Below are positions 34,317 through 42,188 of a stretch of DNA of 58,648 nucleotides, piece after piece. The stretch comes from Bacillota bacterium. GTDB taxonomy: Bacteria > Sysuimicrobiota > Sysuimicrobiia > Sysuimicrobiales > Segetimicrobiaceae. Position numbers and translations under genes: made by a program. Each line of letters begins with the position of its first letter. Within the stretch, counting starts at the first letter, position 1. The notes under the pieces are model-generated. The model was not told the DNA's origin. It saw only the letters and a list, made by a program, of their open reading frames with translations, and did no database searches. The stretch covers positions 1 to 58,648 of the forward strand of contig JAJPIA010000043.1 of the NCBI GenBank assembly GCA_021324975.1, read 5' to 3'.

Positions 34317-34340
34317 GCCATCGTCGCGGAGGAGCGCCCG

Positions 34341-35438
34341 ATGAAAGTCACCCGCGGCGAGGCGGCGTGTTACCGGATCAAGCTCCGCGAACCGTGGCAG
34401 AGCGCAAATCACGTCATCACCACCTTCGAACTGATCACCGCCCGGCTGTGGACGGACACGGGACAGGAGGGTGTGGGCTGGGCGTTCACCGTCGGTGCCG
34501 GCGGGACGGCGATCGCCGCCTTCCTGACCGACGACCTGCTCCCGGCCGCGGCGGGTGCCGACCCGGTGCTGGTCGAGCGTGCCTGGCACCGGCTCCACAG
34601 TACGGTGCGGGACGCGGCGCCGGGCGGGCTGGCGTTGCTCGGGCTCTCCGCGGTCGACGTCGCGCTGTGGGATCTCAAGGCGCAGGCGGCGGGCGAGCCG
34701 CTCTACCGTTTGCTCGGCGGCAGTCGCGACCGCGCCGAGGCGTACGGGAGCGGCATCAACCTCAACCTCTCGATTCCGGATCTGCTCGCGCAGTTTCGCC
34801 GCTGGAAGACGCGCGGGTTCCGCGCCTTTAAGATGAAGGTCGGCTCCGACGATCCGCGCACGGACCTCGAGCGCGTGCGCGCGGTGCGCGAGGAGATCGG
34901 GCCCGGCGCGCTCTTGATGCTTGACGCGAATCAAAAGTGGACGGCCGGCGAGGCGCTCCGGCGGATTCGCGGGTTCGAGCCGTACGATCCGTACTGGATC
35001 GAGGAGCCGCTGCCGGCGGAAGACGTTGGCGGCCACGCGTGGCTGCGCGCGCAGGCGCGGTGCCGGATCGCGCTCGGCGAAAACCTCTTCTCGCCCGCCG
35101 CGTTCAACGAGTTTCTGCGCCACGACGCGGTCGATATCGTGCAGCCGGATGTGCTGCGGGTCGGCGGCATCACGCCGTTCCTCAAGATTGCGCACCTCGC
35201 CGAATCGTACGGCACGCCGACGGCGCCGCACCTTGTGCTCGAGCTGTCCGGGACGCTGTGTTGCGCGATCGGGCATGCATCCATGATCGAGGACCTCGAC
35301 GGCGGCAACCTGACGGAGCTCGAGGCGCTGGAAGAGCCGATCCGCACGGAACAGGGCTATTTCACGCCGCCGCCCCGCCCGGGGCATGGGGTGCGGTTCG
35401 ACTGGGACGCGCTCGCCCGGTGGCGCGTCCGTAGCTGA
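34341..35438 (+). CDS. Mandelate racemase/muconate lactonizing enzyme family protein
   Basis: 365 residues, ATG 34341 with GGAGGAG upstream. Enolase-superfamily features: LRFLG-type barrel start, K-x-K in AFKMKVGSDDPRTDL, metal ligands in LMLDANQKWT, WIEEPLPAEDV and ALGENLFS, and APHLVLEL with the general-acid His. This combination fits the MR/MLE subgroup (sugar-acid dehydratases, racemases, cycloisomerases). It forms an operon with the dehydrogenase. Repeat copy C starts 13 bp after its stop. Confidence 0.92.
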   Translation: MKVTRGEAACYRIKLREPWQSANHVITTFELITARLWTDTGQEGVGWAFTVGAGGTAIAAFLTDDLLPAAAGADPVLVERAWHRLHSTVRDAAPGGLALLGLSAVDVALWDLKAQAAGEPLYRLLGGSRDRAEAYGSGINLNLSIPDLLAQFRRWKTRGFRAFKMKVGSDDPRTDLERVRAVREEIGPGALLMLDANQKWTAGEALRRIRGFEPYDPYWIEEPLPAEDVGGHAWLRAQARCRIALGENLFSPAAFNEFLRHDAVDIVQPDVLRVGGITPFLKIAHLAESYGTPTAPHLVLELSGTLCCAIGHASMIEDLDGGNLTELEALEEPIRTEQGYFTPPPRPGHGVRFDWDALARWRVRS

Positions 35439-35451
35439 TCTCGCCGATTCA

Positions 35452-35755
35452 CGCGCTACTGGAAACAGAATTCGGCAAGGGTTGGAGCTGGGCGGACCTG
35501 TCCTCCGCTCCTGTGCCCACGGCGTGAGCCAGCACGCCCCGACACCTGACCATTGCCGTGCATTCGCCTCGTCCGCAGGGCATGTAACGTGAACCCACGC
35601 AGCTAGCGCATCGCGGGCGTCGACCGGAGGCGGCCCAAGCCGCCGGAGGGGTCGAGGCCCTCATTGGATTGGCTTCATGAGGGCCGAGACCAACCCCGCT
35701 TCGGCCATGTCCGCCCAGCCCGCCTACCCTCGTGGCACATATGGCACGAGGCGCT
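35452..35755 (-). repeat. Interspersed structured repeat, copy C (diverged, about 304 bp)
   Basis: Same orientation as copy A and matching it in blocks: GGCGGACCTGTCCTCCGCTC, CACCTGACCA.TGCCGTGC, CCACGCAGCT, CATCGCGGGCGTCGA. Outer arms changed to GCTGGGCGGAC (35487-35497) and GTCCGCCCAGC (35709-35719) yet still pair perfectly over 11 bp. A terminal hairpin CTCGTG/CACGAG is kept. It carries an extra ~90 bp with two new hairpins (35629-35644 and 35650-35691). It lies between the convergent MR/MLE and GlgX genes, 15 bp from the GlgX stop. Confidence 0.75.
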
Positions 35756-35770
35756 CGGCGTGTCCGGCGC

Positions 35771-37873
35771 TCACTCCGTGCGCCGGAGGACGACGATCGA
35801 GCGAGCGGCGCACGGCACCTGTTCGCCGGCCCGGAAGCGGTCGGTGCTCGGCCGCTCATCCGCGGCAGTATCCAGCACGACGCTCCAGCGCCGTCCCCAG
35901 TCGCGGTCCGGCAGGGTAAAGGGCAGGGGTTCATGGTGCGCGTTGAACAGGAGGTAAAAGCTGTCGTCGGCGATGCGTTCGCCCCGACGTCCGCGGCTCG
36001 CGATGGCGTCGCCGTTGAGGAAGACGCCGAGTGACTTCGCAAAGCCCGTCTGCCAGTGCTCTTCCGACATCTCCCGGCCGTCCGGGGTGAACCAGGCGAT
36101 ATCCAGGACGTCCGCACCGTGCAGCGCGCGCCCCTGAAACCAGCGTGGACGTCGAAAGGTCGGATGAGCCCGCCGTAGCGCGATGACCGACCGCGTAAAC
36201 TCCAGGAGCTCCCGGCCGGCCTGCCCCCAGTCCAGCCACGACACCTCGTTGTCCTGACAGTACGCGTTGTTGTTCCCCCGCTGCGAACGCCCCAGTTCGT
36301 CGCCGGCGAGCAGCATGGGGACCCCTTGGGACAACAGGAGCGTCGCAAGTAGATTCCGCATCTGCAGCGCCCGCAATGTGTTCACTGCGGGATCGTCGGT
36401 CGGTCCTTCCGCTCCACAGTTCCACGACCGATTGTCCGACGTCCCGTCGCGATTGTCCTCGAGGTTGGCTTCGTTGTGCTTCTCGTTGTACGAGACGAGA
36501 TCGCGCAACGTGAACCCATCGTGCGCCGTGACAAAATTGACGCTCGCGTACGGGCGGCGTCCCGTGGACTCGTAGAGGTCCGGGCTGCCGGTAAACCGCC
36601 GCGCGAACTCGGCCAGCGTTTGGTCCGCGCTGCGCCAATAATCGCGGAGCGTGTCCCGGTACCGGCCGTTCCACTCCGACCAGTTCACGGGAAAGTTGCC
36701 GACTTGGTAGCCGCCCTCGCCGAGGTCCCAGGGCTCGGCGATGAGCTTGATGCGGCTGAGGACCGGGTCCTGCTGGATGATGTCGAAGAACGCCGACAGA
36801 CGGTCGACTTCATGGAGCCCGCGGGCCAACGTGGCGGCGAGATCGAACCGGAAGCCGTCCACGTGCATCTCCTGCACCCAGTAGCGAAGGCTATCCATGA
36901 CCAGCTGCAGCACGTGCGGGTGCCGCATGTTGAGGCTGTTCCCTGTGCCGGTGTAGTCCATGTAGTAGCGGGGATCCGTTGCGACCAGGCGGTAGTAGGC
37001 GGCGTTATCGATCCCCTTGAACGCGAGCATCGGCCCGAGATGGTTGCCCTCGGCCGTGTGGTTGTAGACGACGTCGAGAATGACCTCGAGCCCTGCGGCG
37101 TGAAGCGTCTTGACCATCTGCTTGAATTGCGTCACCTGTGCGCCGCGCTGGTCGCCACAACTGTACTCGTTGTGCGGCGCAAGGTAGCCGAGTGAATTGT
37201 AGCCCCAGTAATTGCGCAGGCCGTGTTGGACGAGGCGGTCGTCGTGCACAAACTGGTGCACGGGCATGAGCTCGATCGCGGTAACCCCGAGGGCCCGCAG
37301 ATGGTCGACCGCGGCCGGGTGGGCGAGCCCCTCGTACGTGCCGCGGAGACCTTCCGGGATCTCCGGGTGCCGCATCGTAAATCCTTTCACGTGCGCCTCA
37401 TAGATGATCGTCTCGTGCAGCGGCGTCCGCGGCGGGGCATCGCCACCCCAGTCAAACGCCGGGTCGACGACGATGCACCGCGGGACGTACGGGGCGCTGT
37501 CGTCCTCGTTCGGCGGCCCCGCCGGATCGCGAAACCGGTGGGCATAGACGGCTTCGTTCCAGGAGACCTGGCCTTCGATCGCCCGGGCGTATGGGTCGCA
37601 GAGTAGCTTGGCGCGGTTGCACCGGTGGCCCCGCTCAGGCGCCCACGGGCCGGTGACCCGGTACCCGTAGCGCTGCCCCGGACGGACGCCAGGCATATAT
37701 CCATGCCAGCGGAACCCGGTCACCTCCGGCAACAACGTGCGGTGCTCCGTGCCGTCGTCGTCGAACAGACAGAGCTCCACCTGCTCCGCGACCTCGGAGA
37801 AGAGGGCGAAGTTCGTCCCGTTACCGTCGAAGGTGGCCCCGAGCGGAAGCGGCCGCCCCGGCCACACCGTCAC
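35771..37873 (-). CDS. glgX: Glycogen debranching enzyme GlgX (isoamylase type)
   Basis: 700 residues from GTG 37873 (VTVWPGRPLPLGATF), chosen because GGAGGGG lies 5 bases upstream and the homologous domain begins there; the frame runs on to 38074 with Arg/Pro-rich, non-conserved sequence. An N-terminal CBM48 is followed by the GH13 barrel: DVVYNHTAEG, GFRFDLAATL (nucleophile Asp near 344), LIAEPWD (acid Glu near 380) and VTAHDG (Asp near 452). It hydrolyses alpha-1,6 branches of glycogen. It stands alone; repeat copy C follows its stop. Confidence 0.95.
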   Translation of the reverse strand: MTVWPGRPLPLGATFDGNGTNFALFSEVAEQVELCLFDDDGTEHRTLLPEVTGFRWHGYMPGVRPGQRYGYRVTGPWAPERGHRCNRAKLLCDPYARAIEGQVSWNEAVYAHRFRDPAGPPNEDDSAPYVPRCIVVDPAFDWGGDAPPRTPLHETIIYEAHVKGFTMRHPEIPEGLRGTYEGLAHPAAVDHLRALGVTAIELMPVHQFVHDDRLVQHGLRNYWGYNSLGYLAPHNEYSCGDQRGAQVTQFKQMVKTLHAAGLEVILDVVYNHTAEGNHLGPMLAFKGIDNAAYYRLVATDPRYYMDYTGTGNSLNMRHPHVLQLVMDSLRYWVQEMHVDGFRFDLAATLARGLHEVDRLSAFFDIIQQDPVLSRIKLIAEPWDLGEGGYQVGNFPVNWSEWNGRYRDTLRDYWRSADQTLAEFARRFTGSPDLYESTGRRPYASVNFVTAHDGFTLRDLVSYNEKHNEANLEDNRDGTSDNRSWNCGAEGPTDDPAVNTLRALQMRNLLATLLLSQGVPMLLAGDELGRSQRGNNNAYCQDNEVSWLDWGQAGRELLEFTRSVIALRRAHPTFRRPRWFQGRALHGADVLDIAWFTPDGREMSEEHWQTGFAKSLGVFLNGDAIASRGRRGERIADDSFYLLFNAHHEPLPFTLPDRDWGRRWSVVLDTAADERPSTDRFRAGEQVPCAARSIVVLRRTE

Positions 37874-38181
37874 CGCGGCCCCTCCGCCATGACCGGACGC
37901 ATACCGGCGACGTTTTACCCAGCGGGCCAACATTTTCGGCGCCGGACTCCGCTGGATCTTCGACCCGCACCCGCGGCCGCGCGTCGCCGAAGGTACCCGG
38001 AGACCCGCCGCGGCGCCGGGTGAACCTGCCGCGGCGCTCAGCCGTTTCGTAAGGAAGGGAGACGGGAGCCCCACACACCGTGGAAAACTCCGATCAAATC
38101 CTGCAGCGTATTGTCCATGCGCCGGCGCCGGGCGGTGCGTAGGCCCGCCCGGCCCGGTTGGGGGCCATCCCCGCCGCTGGA

Positions 38182-39291
38182 ATGGCCCCCGTCGGCCGTG
38201 CGCCGGTGGCGGTGAGCCTCCGGCGCACGGCCAAATCGTTTCCTCCCGGCTCGTTCGCCCCCGTGATGGCGACCGGAATCGTCTCGCTTGCCGCGTGGTC
38301 CGCGGGCTGGCACGGGGTCGGCTCGGCGCTGTTTCAGATCAACAAGGCCGCCTACGCGGCGCTGGCATGCCTGGTGGTGCTGCGGGTCGCGTGGCATTGG
38401 CCGGGCGTGCTCCGCGACATCGTGGACCACGCTCGGGGGGCGGAGTTTTTCACGATGGTTGCCGGCACGTGTCTGCTCGGCATGCAGTACCTCGTCCTCG
38501 GTCACGATGCCCATGCTGCGCTCCGGCTCTGGGCCGTCGGCGCCGGATTATGGGTGGTGCTGACGTACACGTTTCCGGCGGCCGTCGTCGTGCCGGACTC
38601 CAAACCGGACATCGGCCGCGGGCTCAACGGGAGCTGGCTCCTGCTGGCCGTGGCGACGGAATCCGTCGCCGGGTTGGGCGCAAGTTTGGCGCCCGGCCTG
38701 GACGGTGCACGGGTCCTCATGCTCTTTGTCACGCTCGTGCTCTTTTTCGTCGGCGCGGCCATGTACGGAACGATCATTGCGCTGATCGTGTACCGGCTGA
38801 TCTTCATCCGGCTCGCACCGGAGACGCTGACGCCCTTGTACTGGGTCAACATGGGTGCGGCCGCGATCACCGCGCTGACGGGCACCTTGATCGCCGCGCA
38901 GGCGTCGGGCTGGGGCTTCCTCCATGATTTGCTCCCCGCGCTCGACGGCCTCACGCTGCTGGCGTGGTGCGCGGCCACATGGTGGATTCCGCTCCTCCTC
39001 GTGCTGGGCATCTGGCGGCATGCCATACGCCGCGTGGCCCTCCGCTACGACCCGGAGTACTGGGGGCTCGTCTTTCCGCTCGGCATGTACAGCCAGGCAA
39101 CGCTGGCTCTCGGCGGCATGACGGGCCTCGCGTTCCTCTCGAAGATCGCGCGGGTGTTCGTCGATGCGGCCTGGCTCGCGTGGCTGGCAAGCGCCTTTGG
39201 TCTCGTCCTACGAGTCGGCGGCGAGCTGGTGGGCAGGCGTGGCCGGTCCCGGCCTGCTACAAGGCCAGGCGCATCTGCTGCGGAGCGTTGA
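38182..39291 (+). CDS. TDT family (tellurite-resistance/C4-dicarboxylate/SLAC1) transporter
   Basis: About 370 residues with ten hydrophobic helices. FPPGSFAPVMATGIVSLAAW is the opening signature of TDT/SLAC1 channels and transporters, and the C-terminal YWGLVFPLGMYSQATLALGG is also typical. The start is uncertain: TTG 38158, ATG 38182 or GTG 38206 are in frame and none has a strong ribosome site. Substrate (dicarboxylate, tellurite, sulfite, anion) cannot be assigned. Its 3' end overlaps the convergent radical SAM gene by 35 bp. Confidence 0.85.
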   Translation: MAPVGRAPVAVSLRRTAKSFPPGSFAPVMATGIVSLAAWSAGWHGVGSALFQINKAAYAALACLVVLRVAWHWPGVLRDIVDHARGAEFFTMVAGTCLLGMQYLVLGHDAHAALRLWAVGAGLWVVLTYTFPAAVVVPDSKPDIGRGLNGSWLLLAVATESVAGLGASLAPGLDGARVLMLFVTLVLFFVGAAMYGTIIALIVYRLIFIRLAPETLTPLYWVNMGAAAITALTGTLIAAQASGWGFLHDLLPALDGLTLLAWCAATWWIPLLLVLGIWRHAIRRVALRYDPEYWGLVFPLGMYSQATLALGGMTGLAFLSKIARVFVDAAWLAWLASAFGLVLRVGGELVGRRGRSRPATRPGASAAER

Positions 39292-40144
39292 CGCGTGCGG
39301 GATAGCGTGCCGCATCCACCCCGGCGTCGACCTTTTCTCTTTCAACCATGCGGCCCACCGCCGTCCGGTACGGCTGGGGCGCATACTTCCCGCCGTACAT
39401 CTCGCCGTACCGCGGTAGGAGATCCGGACGGTACCCCTTAAGAAACCGCATGAAGGAGTCCCGGGTCACCGGGCCCAGGTGGAGCACGTTGTGTCCGATG
39501 AAGCGCGCGCCGTGGTCGGCGGCCGCGTTGACCACCGCCTTGAGACTGCCGGGCGAGTCGGTCAGCCCGGGGAGGATGGGCGCCACGAGCACGCCGCACC
39601 TGATGCCCGCGTCGACGAGCAAGCGCACCGTTCGCAGCCGCTGCATGGGCGGGGCGGCGTGCGGCTCGATTTTCCGGGCGATCGACGCGTCCACGGTGAC
39701 CACGCTCAGGCAGACCGTGACGTCCGTCGTCCGACCCAGCTCGGTAAGCAGATCAACATCGCGCCGGATGAGCGGCGAGCGCGTCACGATGCCGACGGGA
39801 TTCCGAACCTGCACAAACGACTCCAGGATCTTCCTCGTCAGGCGGTAGCGGCCCTCGACAGCCTGATATGGGTCGGTCGCCGTGCCGAGCGCCACAGTCT
39901 CACGGCGCCACGAGGGGCGGGCAAACTCCCGGCGCAACACCTCGGGCGCATTGACCTTGGCGAAGATTTTTGTGGACCACTGATCGAGACCGTCCTCGTC
40001 GAGGAACCAGTGCGTCCGCCGCGCGTAGCAAAACGGGCACCCGTGCGAGCAGCCGCGGTAGGGATTGATCGACCACGCAAACGGCATGCCCGTGACCCTG
40101 TTGAGGACAGATTTGACCTGGATCTCGACGATCTCTCGCGGCAC
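39257..40144 (-). CDS. Rv2578c/SPL-like radical SAM protein
   Basis: 295 residues from GTG 40144. YRGCSHGCPFCYARRTH holds the C-x3-C-x2-C cluster ligands; FARPSWRRETVALGTATDPYQ is the Rv2578c-family hallmark, and the protein is related to spore photoproduct lyase, which repairs UV-damaged DNA. The start is set by a promoter: TTGAAA-17-TATAAT ends 6 bases before this GTG, so the mRNA is leaderless. The frame does extend to ATG 40207, but that would overlay the promoter. A LexA-type palindrome in the spacer suggests control by DNA damage. Its enzymatic role is not proven. Confidence 0.88.
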   Translation of the reverse strand: MPREIVEIQVKSVLNRVTGMPFAWSINPYRGCSHGCPFCYARRTHWFLDEDGLDQWSTKIFAKVNAPEVLRREFARPSWRRETVALGTATDPYQAVEGRYRLTRKILESFVQVRNPVGIVTRSPLIRRDVDLLTELGRTTDVTVCLSVVTVDASIARKIEPHAAPPMQRLRTVRLLVDAGIRCGVLVAPILPGLTDSPGSLKAVVNAAADHGARFIGHNVLHLGPVTRDSFMRFLKGYRPDLLPRYGEMYGGKYAPQPYRTAVGRMVEREKVDAGVDAARYPARVNAPQQMRLAL

Positions 40145-40150
40145 GGTGTG

Positions 40151-40179
40151 ATTATATGCGAACGTACGTTCGATTTCAA
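40151..40179 (-). promoter_or_regulatory. Promoter of the radical SAM gene with LexA-type operator
   Basis: Minus strand: TTGAAA (40179-40174), 17-bp spacer, TATAAT (40156-40151), then CACACC and GTG 40144. The spacer contains the 14-bp perfect palindrome CGAACGTACGTTCG (40159-40172), matching the Gram-positive/actinobacterial SOS box core CGAAC-N4-GTTCG. An operator between -35 and -10 would block RNA polymerase. Confidence 0.78.
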
Positions 40180-40420
40180 CGCCCGCATCCGCCGTCGCCT
40201 CGAGCATATCACCCCGATTCGAATAGTAGCGACTTCGGGGAGCCAGGCCTCTGGGCCCACGGTCTCGGCAGGACGTGACGCACCCCATCGTCGAGCGCGG
40301 CGTAACGACGCAAGCCCGACGTCACGCGCGCGAAGACGCGTGCCGCGGACGCGCCGCATCGTCGGGGTCCCAGGGTAACGGTCGCCGTTTAAATCAGGAC
40401 CGCGGGTCCGCGACGGTGAA

Positions 40421-40426
40421 TAGTCT
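40421..40426 (+). promoter_or_regulatory. Possible -10 box of the phosphate transporter gene
   Basis: TAGTCT lies 5 bases upstream of GTG 40432 and no ribosome site precedes that codon, so a leaderless transcript is possible. A matching -35 box is not seen. Confidence 0.35.
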
Positions 40427-40431
40427 ACAGC

Positions 40432-41412
40432 GTGGTACCTCTCATCATCCTCATCGCGCTTGGCTTCAACTTCATCAACGGGTTCCACGACGCCGCCAAT
40501 TCGATCGCGACCGTCGTCAGCACACGCGTCCTCAACGTCCGCTGGGCCGTGGTGTGGGCGGCGCTTTTCAACTTTGTCGCATTTCTCCTGGGCGTGCACG
40601 TCGCTGCGACCGTGGGGAAGGGCATCGTCGACCCACATGCGGTGACCAACCTCGTGGTGCTAGCTGGGCTCGCCGGGGCGATTGTCTGGGACCTCGTGAC
40701 GTGGCTCTACGGGCTTCCCGTATCCTCATCCCATGCGCTGATCGGCGGCTTGATTGGCGCGGCACTGGTGGCCCGCGGACCGCGCGTATTGGTATGGGAC
40801 GGCATCAGCAAAACGCTCGTGTTTATGGTGTTGTCCCCGGTCATCGGGCTTATCCTCGCGCTCGTGCTGATGCTGGTCGTGATCCTTCTCTTCCGGCGGT
40901 CGTCGAACGCCCGGGTGGATCGTCTCTTTCGCCGGCTCCAGCTGCTGTCGTCGGCCCTGGTCAGCCTCGGCCACGGCGCCAATGATGCGCAGAAGACGAT
41001 GGGGGTCATCGCGCTCCTGCTGTTCATGAACGGGTATCTGGGAGCGACATTCTTCGTGCCGGTGTGGGTTGTCGTGGTGTCCAATCTCGTCATGGCCGCG
41101 GGAACGGCCGCGGGCGGGTGGAGGATCGTCAGGACCATGGGCATGCGCATCACCAAACTCCAGCCGGTCGGCGGCTTTGCGGCCGAGGCGGCGGCCGCCG
41201 CCTCCATCCTCCTCGCGTCGTTTGGCGGCATTCCGGTCTCCACGACGCACACCATCGCCGGCGCCATCATGGGAGTCGGCGCGACCCACCGCCTGTCCGC
41301 GGTCCGGTGGGGCGTCGCCACCCGGATCGTGTGGGCGTGGATCATCACAATGCCCGCCGCCGCGGCCGCGGCGGCCATCGCATACCTACTCGCGCGCGGC
41401 ATCGGCGTTTGA
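40432..41412 (+). CDS. pit: Inorganic phosphate transporter, PiT family
   Basis: 326 residues. Both PiT signature repeats are present: FNFINGFHDAANSIATVVST near the N-terminus and SLGHGANDAQKTMGVIAL in the middle, with YGLPVSSSHALIGGLIGAAL and GIPVSTTHTIAGAIMG as the paired SS/T-H motifs. About ten membrane helices. It takes up phosphate (as metal phosphate or with protons) at low affinity. The DUF47 gene 81 bp downstream is the usual partner. GTG 40432 is the start. Confidence 0.95.
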   Translation: MVPLIILIALGFNFINGFHDAANSIATVVSTRVLNVRWAVVWAALFNFVAFLLGVHVAATVGKGIVDPHAVTNLVVLAGLAGAIVWDLVTWLYGLPVSSSHALIGGLIGAALVARGPRVLVWDGISKTLVFMVLSPVIGLILALVLMLVVILLFRRSSNARVDRLFRRLQLLSSALVSLGHGANDAQKTMGVIALLLFMNGYLGATFFVPVWVVVVSNLVMAAGTAAGGWRIVRTMGMRITKLQPVGGFAAEAAAAASILLASFGGIPVSTTHTIAGAIMGVGATHRLSAVRWGVATRIVWAWIITMPAAAAAAAIAYLLARGIGV

Positions 41413-41493
41413 CGGTCCGCCGGCAGCACTCGCCACGAGCGGCGCCCGAGAACCGGTGCCGGGCCGGATTGAACAGAGGAGGGAGATGCGCAG

Positions 41494-42111
41494 ATGGTGC
41501 TCAGGTTTTTCCCGCGGGAGGAGAGCTTCTTCGACCTCTTTGCCGAGGCGACCGACAACGTCCTCCACGCCGCGCGTCAGCTCCGGGAGCTGGCGGACGA
41601 CTACCGCGACGTGGACGCGCGCGCGGCCGGGATCAAGGCGACGGAGGACCGGGGAGACGACCTGACCCATGCGTTGATCGAGCGGCTCAACCGCACCTTC
41701 GTGACGCCGTTCGACCGCGAGGATATCTATAACCTGGCCAAGCAGCTCGACAACGTCCTCGACTGGATCGAGGCGGCCGCGGCGCGGATGGCCGTCTACC
41801 GGATCACGCAGGTGACCCCGGCTGCGCGTGAGATGTGCCACATCATCGTCAGCGCGTGCGAGGCGCTCGTCGATGCCATTGGCAACCTGCGGGCGCTCGA
41901 CCGCATCGACGGCGCGATTCGCGAGATCCACCGCCTCGAGAATCTGGCGGACCACCTTCAGCGGGATGCTGTCGCGGCCCTGTTTGCGGAGAGCACGAAC
42001 GCGATCGAGGTGATGAAGTGGAAGGAGATCTACGAAACCCTTGAGGAGGCCACGGACCAGGCCGAAGACGCCGCGAACGTTCTGGAAGGCATCCGCACGA
42101 AGCAGCTGTGA
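41494..42111 (+). CDS. DUF47/PhoU-like protein, PiT accessory
   Basis: 205 residues from ATG 41494 after GAGGAGGGAG. The helical PhoU-like fold shows FFPREESFFDLFAEATDNVL at the N-terminus, EDRGDDLTHALIERLNRTFVTP and DREDIYNLAKQLDNVLDWIE, all standard for DUF47 proteins encoded beside pit genes. It probably regulates phosphate uptake by PiT from the cytoplasmic side. A 4-base overlap with an upstream extension of the next frame exists, but the thioesterase start is further on. Confidence 0.93.
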   Translation: MVLRFFPREESFFDLFAEATDNVLHAARQLRELADDYRDVDARAAGIKATEDRGDDLTHALIERLNRTFVTPFDREDIYNLAKQLDNVLDWIEAAAARMAVYRITQVTPAAREMCHIIVSACEALVDAIGNLRALDRIDGAIREIHRLENLADHLQRDAVAALFAESTNAIEVMKWKEIYETLEEATDQAEDAANVLEGIRTKQL

Positions 42112-42188
42112 GCTCAAACGGCGCCTGCGGCGCAGGAACGGTCACGACCGCCGGCAGAGTCGTGGCCGCCGTGAAAGAAGGTGAACGC

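Noticed and set aside
38142-38156. GGCCCGCCCGGCCCG as a possible fourth copy of the interspersed repeat
   Set aside because: Only 15 GC-only bases match the copy A arm; none of the flanking or inner parts of the element is present.
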